Source: Kazachstania africana CBS 2517 (Eukaryota > Ascomycota > Saccharomycetes > Saccharomycetales > Saccharomycetaceae). From it: a stretch of 64,000 bases of DNA. This document shows, piece by piece, positions 10,226 to 19,346 of the stretch (the first letter of the stretch is position 1; each line of letters opens with the position of its first letter). The notes below the pieces were generated by a model that was given only the letters and a program-made list of their open reading frames with translations, did no database searches and was not told the origin of the DNA. A program made the translations under genes and the position numbers. The stretch covers positions 992,001 to 1,056,000 of the forward strand of contig NC_018942.1 of the NCBI RefSeq assembly GCF_000304475.1. The letters are read 5' to 3'.

Positions 10226-11470
10226 ATGAAGTCCTCTACGTTGCTATCTATTGATGCTTTTTCAAGAGCTCAGGATGATATCAGAATAAGAACAAAATCA
10301 GGTGCGATTATTACTATTTCATGCATCGCTGTCACTGTAATACTTTTGATCAATCAATGGCTACAATTTCAATACTCCATTTCCACTATAACAAATTTAG
10401 TAGTCGATAGAGAGAGGAATTTAAAATTAAACTTAGATTTCGACATCACTTTCACTAATTTACCATGTAACCTAATCAATATAGATATTTTAGATGATGC
10501 CAGTTTTCTACAATCAATAATAGATCCTGATTCGAGCAGTTTCACAAAAATTAGAATCGATAGGTCTAGTGGCAAGCCAATCTCATCTAGTGAATTCAAT
10601 TTAAATGAAAAAACTTACGAATATCCACCGGATGACGAAAACTACTGTGGTCCTTGTTACGGTGCTAAAGATCAATCAATAAATGACAAAGAAGGTATCA
10701 AAAAAGAAGACAGAGTCTGTTGCCAAACTTGTAGTGATGTTAAAAACAGTTATTTGGATGCAGGATGGGCTTTCTTTGACGGTAAAAATATTGAACAATG
10801 TGAAAGAGAAGGATATATTGAAAAAATCAACAGTCAGTTAAATGAAGGCTGTCAAATTAAGGGCTCTAATGTTTTGATTAATAGGGTAAATGGTAACTTG
10901 CATTTTGCACCCGGCGAGGCCTATCATAACCCAAATGGTCATTATCATGATACCTCTTTTTACGATTTAAAACCACAATTGAATTTTAATCATATTATAA
11001 ACCATTTTTCATTCGGTAATGGTGCTGTTGATAGAGATGCTACACACGACACAACTTTGATGAACAGTCCATTAGATGGTACGCAGGTACTTCCAGAATA
11101 TGATTCTCATGCCTATGCTTTCACTTACTTCAATAAAATTGTTTCAACAAGGTATGAATATTTGGAAAGAGATCCACTTGAAACAGTCCAATTTACATCG
11201 ATGTTCCACGATAGACAAATAAATGGAGGAAATGATATCCATGATGAAAAAATTAAGCATGCTAGAGGTGGTATCCCGGGACTATTCATATATTTTGATA
11301 TCTCCCCAATGAAAATTATAAATAAAGAACAGCATACAGTTAATTGGTCCACTTTCGTATTGAATTGTATCACAAGTATCGGTGGTATCCTTGCAGTAGG
11401 AACTGTCATAGATAAAATCTTCTACAAAACACAGAGAACTTTTTTCACCAGTGAGAATAAAAAGGAATAA
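10226..11470 (+). CDS. ERV46: COPII vesicle protein Erv46
   Basis: The 414-residue product is a membrane protein of COPII vesicles that works with Erv41 as a retrieval receptor cycling between ER and Golgi. There is a short cytosolic N-terminus (LLSIDAFSRAQDDIRIRTKS), a first membrane span at about 26-45 and a large lumenal domain. This domain has the cysteine motifs CGPCYGAKDQS and CCQTC and the segment DAGWAFFDGKNIEQCEREGY. A second span near the C-terminus (NCITSIGGILAVGTVIDK) leads to a short tail ending in KKE. Length is the same as S. cerevisiae Erv46 (about 415). In S. cerevisiae this gene is on chromosome I (YAL042W). Its place here among chromosome XV genes points to differential loss of duplicated copies. 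It converges with CIR2, 60 bp away. Confidence 0.96.
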   Translation: MKSSTLLSIDAFSRAQDDIRIRTKSGAIITISCIAVTVILLINQWLQFQYSISTITNLVVDRERNLKLNLDFDITFTNLPCNLINIDILDDASFLQSIIDPDSSSFTKIRIDRSSGKPISSSEFNLNEKTYEYPPDDENYCGPCYGAKDQSINDKEGIKKEDRVCCQTCSDVKNSYLDAGWAFFDGKNIEQCEREGYIEKINSQLNEGCQIKGSNVLINRVNGNLHFAPGEAYHNPNGHYHDTSFYDLKPQLNFNHIINHFSFGNGAVDRDATHDTTLMNSPLDGTQVLPEYDSHAYAFTYFNKIVSTRYEYLERDPLETVQFTSMFHDRQINGGNDIHDEKIKHARGGIPGLFIYFDISPMKIINKEQHTVNWSTFVLNCITSIGGILAVGTVIDKIFYKTQRTFFTSENKKE

Positions 11471-11530
11471 ATAAGTACATTAATGAATAAATATGTAAAT
11501 AAATAAATTGACAAATGCTTTGATTGTATC

Positions 11531-13258
11531 TTAAGTCATTGTATATTTGGGCCCGTCACCACCTTCTGGAACGATCCAGTTGATATCTTGTTTGGGTGCC
11601 TTAATATCACACGTCTTACAATGAATACAGTTTTGTGAATTAATCTTAAATTTGACGCCAAGCTTGGAAGAATCATCCGCCACATACTCATATACTCCAG
11701 CAGGACAAAAGTTTCCCTCCAAGTTACCCCATTTGCGATAGTGTTCATTAGTATATTTTATCAAGTCTTGATTAGATCCGACTCTTAAATGACATGACTC
11801 ATTATCATCGTGATATGTTCCAGTTCTTGATACCGATGTCATTATATCAAATGATATCTTATTATCAGGTTTAGGATATTTAATTGGCTTAAACTTATCC
11901 GTCGTCATAGTTTTTAGAGCATCACTTTTACCAAATTGAAAAGTCCAAGGAGTTCTACCTTTCAGCAGCATTGAATCAATTCCAGAATAGAGTAAACCGC
12001 CATATAAGCCCAACTTAGTGTTGAAAGAAGGTCTGATATTACGAACACTTTCTAACTCTTTATAGATCCATGATTGTTTCAAGTCACTTTCGTATGATTC
12101 TATGTTGAGTAAATGATGGTCGCTAAGATCTTCCTGTGAGTCTTCTTCGAAAGGTTGTACCTTTGAAAGTTCTTTGAAACAATTCTCCGCGGCAATTATA
12201 CCACTTTTCATAGCTGTGTGGGTTCCCTTAATTCTGGGAACGTTTAAGAAACCTGCTGAGTCACCAACTAAAAGACCACCAGGAAAGGTTAACCTGGGGA
12301 TTGCCTGATACCCGCCCTCGCTAATCGCACGAGCAGCATATGAAAGACATTCTCCATTAGTTAAAACTTCAGCATAGTATGGATGATGTTTCAACTTTTG
12401 AAACTCCATATATGGTGAAATGTATGGATTTTCATAGTCAAGGCCAATAACAAGTCCGACAGCAACTAGATTATCGCCAAAATGATATTGAAATCCACCA
12501 CCATAAATGTTTCTTGAAAGAGGGTATCCTAATGTATGCGACACCTTACCTCTGTGGAATTTTTCAGGCTGGACCTTCCAAATTTCTTTGATACCAAGTC
12601 CATACGTTTGATACGATTTATTATTAGCATTAAGGCTGAACTTTTTGATTAACTGCTTCGTCAGAGAACCACGACAGCCTTCTGCAAAAATAGTCTGTCT
12701 TGAATGAAATTCCATTCCTTTTTCAAAATTATCTTTTGGTTTACCTTCCTTGGATATACCAAGATCTCTTGTAGCCACGCCTATAACGCCGTTTTGTTGC
12801 TTGTTGTAGACAATATCAGAAACGCTTACAGAAGGATAAATTTCAACACCAATCTCTTCTGCTTTCTGGCCCAACCATCTAACGAGATTATTTAGGGAGC
12901 CTACAAAGTTTTTCCCCTTGTTTTGCATTTGATTGATAACAGGCAGTGGTATTTGTCTTTTGGATGTTAAAAGTTTGAGTTCATCTTGAGTGACCTTATC
13001 CAACAACTCAGTTACATCAACCTCTGGAAACAACTCTTTCAAAGCCTTTGGATCAAGAACCAAGCCTGACACTGTATGAGAGCCAACTTCACTTCCTTTC
13101 TCTAATAAAACAACCCGATATTTCATTTCTTTATCAAGCTGCTTGAATCTGATGGCAGTCGCTAATCCTGCTGGCCCACCTCCTACGATACATAAATCGA
13201 CTAGATCTTTTGCTCGTGGCTCATTCAATACAGATGATAAGAACCTCTTCAAAATCAT
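11531..13258 (-). CDS. CIR2: Electron-transfer-flavoprotein:ubiquinone oxidoreductase (Cir2)
   Basis: The 575-residue product is the yeast member of the ETF-QO (ETFDH) family. In that family FAD and a 4Fe-4S cluster pass electrons from electron-transfer flavoprotein to ubiquinone at the inner mitochondrial membrane. The N-terminus (MILKRFLSSVLNEPRAK) is basic and suits mitochondrial import. A dinucleotide-binding motif CIVGGGPAGLA follows at 23-33, and a second FAD segment is LLVGDSAGFLN. The C-terminus has the ferredoxin-like cysteines in FCPAGVYEY and CIHCKTCDIK, followed by INWIVPEGGDGPKY. S. cerevisiae Cir2 is slightly longer (about 631). The role in yeast is less well defined than in mammals. 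Confidence 0.95.
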   Translation of the reverse strand: MILKRFLSSVLNEPRAKDLVDLCIVGGGPAGLATAIRFKQLDKEMKYRVVLLEKGSEVGSHTVSGLVLDPKALKELFPEVDVTELLDKVTQDELKLLTSKRQIPLPVINQMQNKGKNFVGSLNNLVRWLGQKAEEIGVEIYPSVSVSDIVYNKQQNGVIGVATRDLGISKEGKPKDNFEKGMEFHSRQTIFAEGCRGSLTKQLIKKFSLNANNKSYQTYGLGIKEIWKVQPEKFHRGKVSHTLGYPLSRNIYGGGFQYHFGDNLVAVGLVIGLDYENPYISPYMEFQKLKHHPYYAEVLTNGECLSYAARAISEGGYQAIPRLTFPGGLLVGDSAGFLNVPRIKGTHTAMKSGIIAAENCFKELSKVQPFEEDSQEDLSDHHLLNIESYESDLKQSWIYKELESVRNIRPSFNTKLGLYGGLLYSGIDSMLLKGRTPWTFQFGKSDALKTMTTDKFKPIKYPKPDNKISFDIMTSVSRTGTYHDDNESCHLRVGSNQDLIKYTNEHYRKWGNLEGNFCPAGVYEYVADDSSKLGVKFKINSQNCIHCKTCDIKAPKQDINWIVPEGGDGPKYTMT

Positions 13259-13484
13259 ACTTGCTGAAGTTGTAAAGTGCTAATGCTGAGCTTCCATGAT
13301 CCTTATTATTTTCTCAATGAGTCCTTTGGCTGTCGGACTTTTAAATATGCGATGCGGTATGAAGCCTACAAAATTTGACATGATTCAACGAGAGATAGCT
13401 TGATTGGAACATAAGAAAAATTAAAACTTTTCATCACATAACTATATAAAGAGAATAAAAAACAAGCAAACAAAACAGTGTAAA

Positions 13485-14957
13485 CTAATCGAATATATTA
13501 TCTAATTCATCTAAAGATATTGATTCAGGAGATTCAATATCAGTAGTTAAAAATCCATTTCTAACAATGTTAGACCAATCTTCATTGGTTATTTCATTCT
13601 TGGAAGTGGGTGACCTAGAAACCGGAGTCTGGGTTAAGATGAGATTATGAATCGAAGAGGCGATGCTACCACTCATACCATTATTGTTAGAAGACTTGTT
13701 GAAAGAGTTATTTCTTGGTAATAATTTGGAAAGTCTTGGTGCAGCAGCTACAGCTGTTACATAAGTTGATGGTGTCTGTGCAACCTCTTGATTTGAAGAA
13801 GTGACAATGCTTGATTGGGATATACTTGTGCTACTACTGCTATTGTTGTTATTCATATTTGATAACGTTAAAGATGAGTCTGAGGATTTGACTTTTTTAC
13901 TTAGTGGAGTTGATGATTTCGATCTTGCACTTTTTTCAGAATTGACGAAAGATCTCTTCTTGGACATATTTGTTATCGGTGCGGAAGGTGGTTTCATTAA
14001 GTCATCATTATTGGGTTTCATGCTGCTATTTGCTTGCGAGGATGCAGTGTTTAATGTTACAGATACAGGGGATGAAGAATAAGGAATATTGAATTCTGGA
14101 CTCAGAGAAAAAGCTAAATTTGATGGTATAACTTGATTCTTGCCATTTAAATTTTGATTGTTCTTATTTATTGGAGTCTTTGTTAAAGTGTCAAAAAAGG
14201 TTGATAGATCGTTTGATGCATTGTTGTTTGCAGTTTGAAACTGTTGTTTCAATTCATTTGCAACTTTTTGAGCTTGGGCTTTATAATCTGGCGCAAGTAT
14301 ACCTCTATAAATATAAAGCATTCTTCTTGGGGAAGAATTCGACCATTCTCTTGAGATTGCATAAATTAAAGTCTTTTCACCTTTTTCAATTTTTTTGACG
14401 TAGGCGTTCAATTTAGCAGATACTAAATTTGACAACTTCGTTGATAAATTTGACATTTCAGGATGATTTACAAGAAGATGATCACAAAGTTGTTTCACGG
14501 TCATACCTTGTTGATGTGGATCTTGTTCCCATAAGATGATAAAGACATTATATAATACATCATCATCCAAAACTAATTTTTTGTCATTTGGCATCGGTCT
14601 CTCACCGGTGACTGGGATTAATTTTGATATTTCCAGTAAAGGATTCTCCTTTTTGGGAGTGCTGTTACTGTTACCAATATTATTTCTACTTGGTTTTGCA
14701 GATATGTTACTATTTGTTCTTGACATGCTATTATCAGAAACGTCATTACCGTTAGCATCGAAAAGGAGATCTGAGTTTGGGTTTACAGATGGATTAATGT
14801 CAGGTAAGTTAACGGTTTCTGAACCAGGGAACGACATATTATTGTTGCCATTACTGACATTCAAAGTATTGAATGCAAATATAGGAGAGCTATTATTATG
14901 AAGCATATCGTTCTCCATTGTTGGGATTTGTAGAGGTCTCGAATTAGTTAATGCCAT
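13485..14957 (-). CDS. GDS1: Gds1 family protein
   Basis: The 490-residue product matches Gds1 by its N-terminus (MALTNSRPLQIPTMEND), length (S. cerevisiae about 522) and position between CIR2 and MSC6. GDS1 was named for a role in growth on glycerol, but its molecular function is not known. A folded block at about residues 110-245 has segments such as DDDVLYNVFIILWEQDPHQQGMTV and REWSNSSPRRMLYIYRGILAPDYK. The rest is low-complexity sequence rich in Ser and Asn, with a basic patch (KKRSF...KSARSKSSTPLSKKVKS) that could be a nuclear localisation signal. The start is the first ATG. Nuclear or regulatory function is only suggested by composition. Confidence 0.88.
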   Translation of the reverse strand: MALTNSRPLQIPTMENDMLHNNSSPIFAFNTLNVSNGNNNMSFPGSETVNLPDINPSVNPNSDLLFDANGNDVSDNSMSRTNSNISAKPSRNNIGNSNSTPKKENPLLEISKLIPVTGERPMPNDKKLVLDDDVLYNVFIILWEQDPHQQGMTVKQLCDHLLVNHPEMSNLSTKLSNLVSAKLNAYVKKIEKGEKTLIYAISREWSNSSPRRMLYIYRGILAPDYKAQAQKVANELKQQFQTANNNASNDLSTFFDTLTKTPINKNNQNLNGKNQVIPSNLAFSLSPEFNIPYSSSPVSVTLNTASSQANSSMKPNNDDLMKPPSAPITNMSKKRSFVNSEKSARSKSSTPLSKKVKSSDSSLTLSNMNNNNSSSSTSISQSSIVTSSNQEVAQTPSTYVTAVAAAPRLSKLLPRNNSFNKSSNNNGMSGSIASSIHNLILTQTPVSRSPTSKNEITNEDWSNIVRNGFLTTDIESPESISLDELDNIFD

Positions 14958-16041
14958 ACTAATGGTATAGGGACAAAGAAGAAAGAAGAAGATGCAACTT
15001 TAATGAAGTGAAAAGAGAACAACCCCCCGCAAATAAATTAGATGAAATACTGGTAGATATGAATCACTTTACTGAATTAATAATACACTAAACAGGGTAT
15101 GGGAGACTGATAGTGGAGCCTAAGGTAATAAACGTTTGAGCTTGGCAAAAAAAGGTACTATATCTCAAAAAATGATATTTATATATATATTCGGACTAGC
15201 TCAAAAAGGAAAATTATGTTAAGTCATACAAAAAACAAGCATAGAGAGAAAAATCCAGATGGGCATCGCAAGAGTAAGTGTACAACTTCTGATGAAAATG
15301 ATTTTTTTTTTTTTCAAATTTGAAAAAAATACCGTTTGCGTGTTGCGCCCACTTGCAAATTGTGGGAAAAAAGCGCTTGGCAATAGAAAAACTGCGTCGG
15401 TCTCTCTTGAGAAGATTCGTCAGAAAAGCTTCTGAGTAAGGAAAAAAAAAAAAAATAAAAAACGAAAAGTTGAGAAAAAAAAATTAAATTTTACAAGAGT
15501 GAGATGCCCGCCCAGACATTTAACACTGCTTCGAAGGAAGTGGATAACGATACGAATATAGTGTAGTAATAAGACTTTGCATCAGATAAAACTAGAGTTC
15601 TTGAAAAGAAAATTGCATATTCTCGAATATTGGATTCCGGCAATTAGTATCAGTTGGGGCTGGGAAGTTTTTTTCTGCTTGCAACATAATTTTATCTATC
15701 TGCCGTACAGGAAAAAAACACTGTTATGCATCGAATACGTCTTAAATCTCTCTGCTTACGCTTACGCTGAAATACATCCGTCCACCGCGCGTCCATTTCA
15801 AGTAAAAAACAGTCAAACGGCAAAAAGAAAAAGAAAATCTAGAATAAGGGGCGCGTTCCATTTCCTAATTCGGATTTGTTGACATTTCGATGCAGCCGCG
15901 CAGGGCGCATCACCAACCTAATTGAAATTAGCCGCCCAAACAAGAGCCGTCACCGAGCACGGGTCGAGCTCGTTAAAAAAATTGCATTTTTCCTTACTGT
16001 AGTTTATAAACAATATTTTAAATAGGTATAGATGGATATAT
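14958..16041. other. CLN3-GDS1 intergenic region
   Basis: Both flanking genes are on the minus strand, so this 1.1-kb stretch holds the CLN3 3' end and the GDS1 promoter. It has many A- and T-tracts and a perfect 22-bp palindrome at 15308-15329. The open frame on the plus strand near 15577-15882 has no recognisable product. I see no gene. Confidence 0.55.
15308..15329. repeat. Perfect 22-bp palindrome between GDS1 and CLN3
   Basis: Seven T, then CAAATTTG, then seven A form a perfect palindrome; the T-tract extends further to 15302. Transcribed from either strand it could form a short hairpin flanked by a T-run. Its role is unknown. Confidence 0.6.
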
Positions 16042-17166
16042 CTAGTTGCAAATGCGTTTACATGAATCATGTTCACTTTCGTCTTCATCATCTACTTCAT
16101 CTAAGTATCTTTTCTTGATGTAGATAGGAGTGGTTGGTGTCAAAGGCATAGAAATATTGGTGATAATCGCAGACGTCTTTGAGCCAACTGTATGTCTAAG
16201 CCTAATTTTTTCTTGCTGTTGTTGATGTCTAGTATCGATGATGGGTCCAAAATAATCATCCAAAATTAGGCTATCATTCATGTTAGTGACTCTTTCTTTA
16301 AAATCTAAAATTTTTGAAATTTTGAAATTGTCATATTTTAATTTAAAGCATGATGGGATGTTAAAATTTGTATTAAATAAATCCTTTAAGAAAGTAACTT
16401 CAAAATCGGTCAACCTAGTAAGATTGTTTGTTTCTAATGCGATGGAAATGTCAACGATCAAATTGGAAAGGTTGGAAAATTGTGTTTTAAATCTTAAATT
16501 TAAATTAAAATACGTTAATTCACATAACATTAATGACAAGATCCTAATATTATTAATATTTACTTGATTGTGATTATTTTCAATTCGTTGGAAAAGATTT
16601 AAATCTATGAATGTATCAGGCGTAGGATTCATCATTGATAATGACCAATCGAATGACTTTAATATATGTAATTCCATGTCTTTAAATTGTTGTTTTGAAT
16701 AGGTATTACAACAAAGATTTCGTAACATATTTAAAGTTGGTGTGTTTCTCTTTAGGTCGAAATTTTTAGAAGCGATCCATAATGAGGTTAATGCTAATAA
16801 TTGATAATTATAGTTTTTAATTATAAATTTTGAAGTATAATTATCAATTAAATTGAAAGTAGCGAAAAGAGTCTTTGTTGACAAAGATAATCTCGAATGG
16901 CAGCAGACGATGAACTCAAAAATGAGGCATCTCATATTTGAATCGATTGAAGGTTGTGAATTGAAACACGATAAATTTGGTATATTTGAGTTGAATTCAT
17001 TTTTGAATAAATGATTTATAATCTTGTCTTTATATTCATTAATTGTAGATTGATGGCATAATAATTCTCTCTTCACCAAATTTGTATCATTTGATTTCAT
17101 TGAAGAAATTCTATGTCTAGTTTTGGATAATTCTATCAAATTGACAGCAGTTGGTTCATTAATCAT
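16042..17166 (-). CDS. CLN3: G1 cyclin Cln3, compact form
   Basis: The 374-residue product is the upstream G1 cyclin that activates Cdc28 at Start. Matches to S. cerevisiae Cln3 are NLVKRELLCHQSTINEY, FNSQPSIDSNMRCLIFEFIV, RLSLSTKTLFATFNLID and SKFIIKNYNYQLLALTSLWIASK. These form the cyclin box (about residues 60-190). The C-terminal tail is much shorter than in S. cerevisiae (about 580 residues in all). It keeps a PLTPTTP motif with Thr-Pro sites and a final basic pair (KKR at 351-353, KR at 370-371) around an acidic stretch, which resembles the bipartite nuclear signal of S. cerevisiae Cln3. In S. cerevisiae the gene is on chromosome I (YAL040C); here it lies between GDS1 and MSC6. A three-codon upstream ORF lies 274 nt before the ATG. 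Confidence 0.93.
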   Translation of the reverse strand: MINEPTAVNLIELSKTRHRISSMKSNDTNLVKRELLCHQSTINEYKDKIINHLFKNEFNSNIPNLSCFNSQPSIDSNMRCLIFEFIVCCHSRLSLSTKTLFATFNLIDNYTSKFIIKNYNYQLLALTSLWIASKNFDLKRNTPTLNMLRNLCCNTYSKQQFKDMELHILKSFDWSLSMMNPTPDTFIDLNLFQRIENNHNQVNINNIRILSLMLCELTYFNLNLRFKTQFSNLSNLIVDISIALETNNLTRLTDFEVTFLKDLFNTNFNIPSCFKLKYDNFKISKILDFKERVTNMNDSLILDDYFGPIIDTRHQQQQEKIRLRHTVGSKTSAIITNISMPLTPTTPIYIKKRYLDEVDDEDESEHDSCKRICN

Positions 17167-19346
17167 GATAAAAAAAGATGCTAAGATGTTATGCTAATGA
17201 GATATGTGTATGTTCTTTGTATTTCTTTTTTATTTTATAACAAAGATGCAATAGATATATTGGTATGGTATACGATGCAAAATGATGATTTTTCTTTAAA
17301 TAATAATAATAATACTTTTTTCGTTTTTTAGTATAATGCAATAATAGAGAATAGGAATAGTAAATGGGAAAAATAAAAAAGAGTAGTACCGTCAATGAGA
17401 GTTGGTGTCAGAAATTTATTGCAGAAGATCAGATTTCCATCAAAATGAAAAAAAATAAGATCTATAGTATGACAAAAAGATGAGACTGACAGTTAGGAGA
17501 GACGGAATGTACTTCGACTTATATGGAAGGCAACAGATATAGGCTTCTTAATAAGAGTGGAAGAATGCTAGTGGGAAAAAAAATCAGAAAGAGAGAGGCA
17601 GAGGCAGAAATGGAAGAGATGGTAAGGAAAGATTGAATTGAATTGAACGATGATCCCTTCTTCAATTAAATTATTATAAATGAATGAAAATGAATAAATG
17701 AAACAAGAAATTATATATGTTGAGGATGAAAACTGTTACAGAATCGTTATATATATAAATTTTCAGAACACATACGGTATTACGCTAAGAAAATAAGAGT
17801 GAGAGAATTTACTATGTACAGAAATTAAAAAAAAAAAAGTAAGGCTTTCAATATTGAGAGCGACAAGAATAATTAGCGGCGAACAGAGAAAAAGCAAAGA
17901 TAATCAAATCAGCTAATAAAGTTGGGAATCCAATTAAGAGAGGGACAAAAAAAAATCAAGACCTACTAAGTTTGATGAAAGAGGCAATAAAATGAAGCCT
18001 ACAGCCAGAACGTCGAAATGTGGTTTGAAAAAATGATTCGACAGTGAAATCAGAGAAACGCATTGGATATGCACATGAATTGCAATATGAGAACGAAGGT
18101 AGTAGTAGTATAAAGTATATGCATGATGTCCTCGCAATAAAGTAGTGTGCATTTCTACTCATTGTGGTTTATACCTAACTAAAAAAATTGGTCACTTCCA
18201 TCCGATATTGTCGAACCGTTTAGTACTTTTTTACTCAATTCAGTAATATTACCTACTGTGGAAGGATTTTTCTGTGTCCCAATTATTCCGTCAACTTTTT
18301 CAGGGCACCAAAAAAAATGAGAGACAGAAAATCCTGAGAGGGCAAGAAATCAGTGATGGGTTTGGCAAATATGAAAAAGGCAGCCAATGCAATTTGCAAA
18401 AATCTTTAAGAGAGAGAATAAGAGTAATTGATTATTCAAGCTCTGTGTATATACCAAGGTTTTGTGTACGAACTATCCTTTGCGGACCAGAGTGGACCAA
18501 GCCGCATGTACGTTAATATAAAATATTTTTACAACACTTGGCTTGTTTAAAGATTGTTAGTTAATACAGCGATGGATGCAACCAGAGGAAACCAAGCATA
18601 AATTTTCCACCGCCAATTTTCTTTTTATAGCGGGGTACATCGTTTTTCTCTGCTCAACACATCGCCAAGGTTTCTAACGATCAAATGAATAACCTGACAG
18701 CAACCACGAAAAAGAAAAGCAAGATTTGAATAACCTTACTAGTCTTGTTACACTGGGGCAGTTTAATATAAGAAAGCAACCATGCAATAGAGGCATTTTT
18801 TTTAGCTTTGGTAAAGGACTGTAACTTATTGCATCGATATTGGATGTGTCATGTACCTGCTAAATATATTGTATCGTGTCCACTTCTTCCCTTCAATATG
18901 TATTGTGCCTCGCATATCATCAGGGGTCGTCCTACCGTTCCACTCAACTTATTTGCTATCCTTTCTAATTATCGCGAGGACTTTCCTGCGTCTCTTATAA
19001 TTGCTGTCTTAATAAAGATAGACAAGATTTGCAGCAATTCTCCATAGACATTACTTAATGTGGTATAATTGAAGCTGCATCCTCATCTTAACATGATCAC
19101 ATGCCAGAAAGAATCTTTCAGCGGTGACGGACAGCGAGCGGATCCATCATGAATCTCTCGAGGAAAACGTTGTCACCCCGCCAAACGGTTAATTCTTCGA
19201 AATCTTGTTTCAGGGTAAGGGTAAAAGTTTAGTGAAAGGGTATCTGCCCAGAGTCAAGTAAATAAGATATTCGAACAAGATAAGCCATCTAGGACCCATT
19301 ACAATTGTGTACCGGTTGATTCCTAGAGAATTTTATTTGCTTAATC
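17167..19346. other. CLN3-MSC6 divergent intergenic region
   Basis: This 2.2-kb spacer is one of the longest in the window and separates divergent genes. The CLN3 side has an AT-rich stretch in which the minus strand carries only one ATG in the first 600 nt upstream of CLN3, that of a three-codon ORF. This fits a long leader. I saw no tRNA, no long plausible frame and no clear repeat. A structured non-coding RNA cannot be excluded by eye. Confidence 0.55.
17429..17440 (-). promoter_or_regulatory. Three-codon upstream ORF of CLN3
   Basis: On the minus strand ATG GAA ATC TGA lies 274 nt upstream of the CLN3 start. It is the only ATG on that strand between the start codon and about 17770. S. 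cerevisiae CLN3 has a long leader with a short inhibitory upstream ORF about 315 nt before the start, which makes Cln3 synthesis sensitive to growth rate. The position here is similar. The context before the ATG (TTG) is weak, which would allow leaky scanning. Transcription start is not known, so presence in the mRNA is inferred. Confidence 0.6.

Noticed and set aside
15577..15882. 101-codon plus-strand frame in the GDS1 promoter
   Set aside because: Basic and low-complexity C-terminal part, no similarity I recognise, and no ATG start of convincing context.
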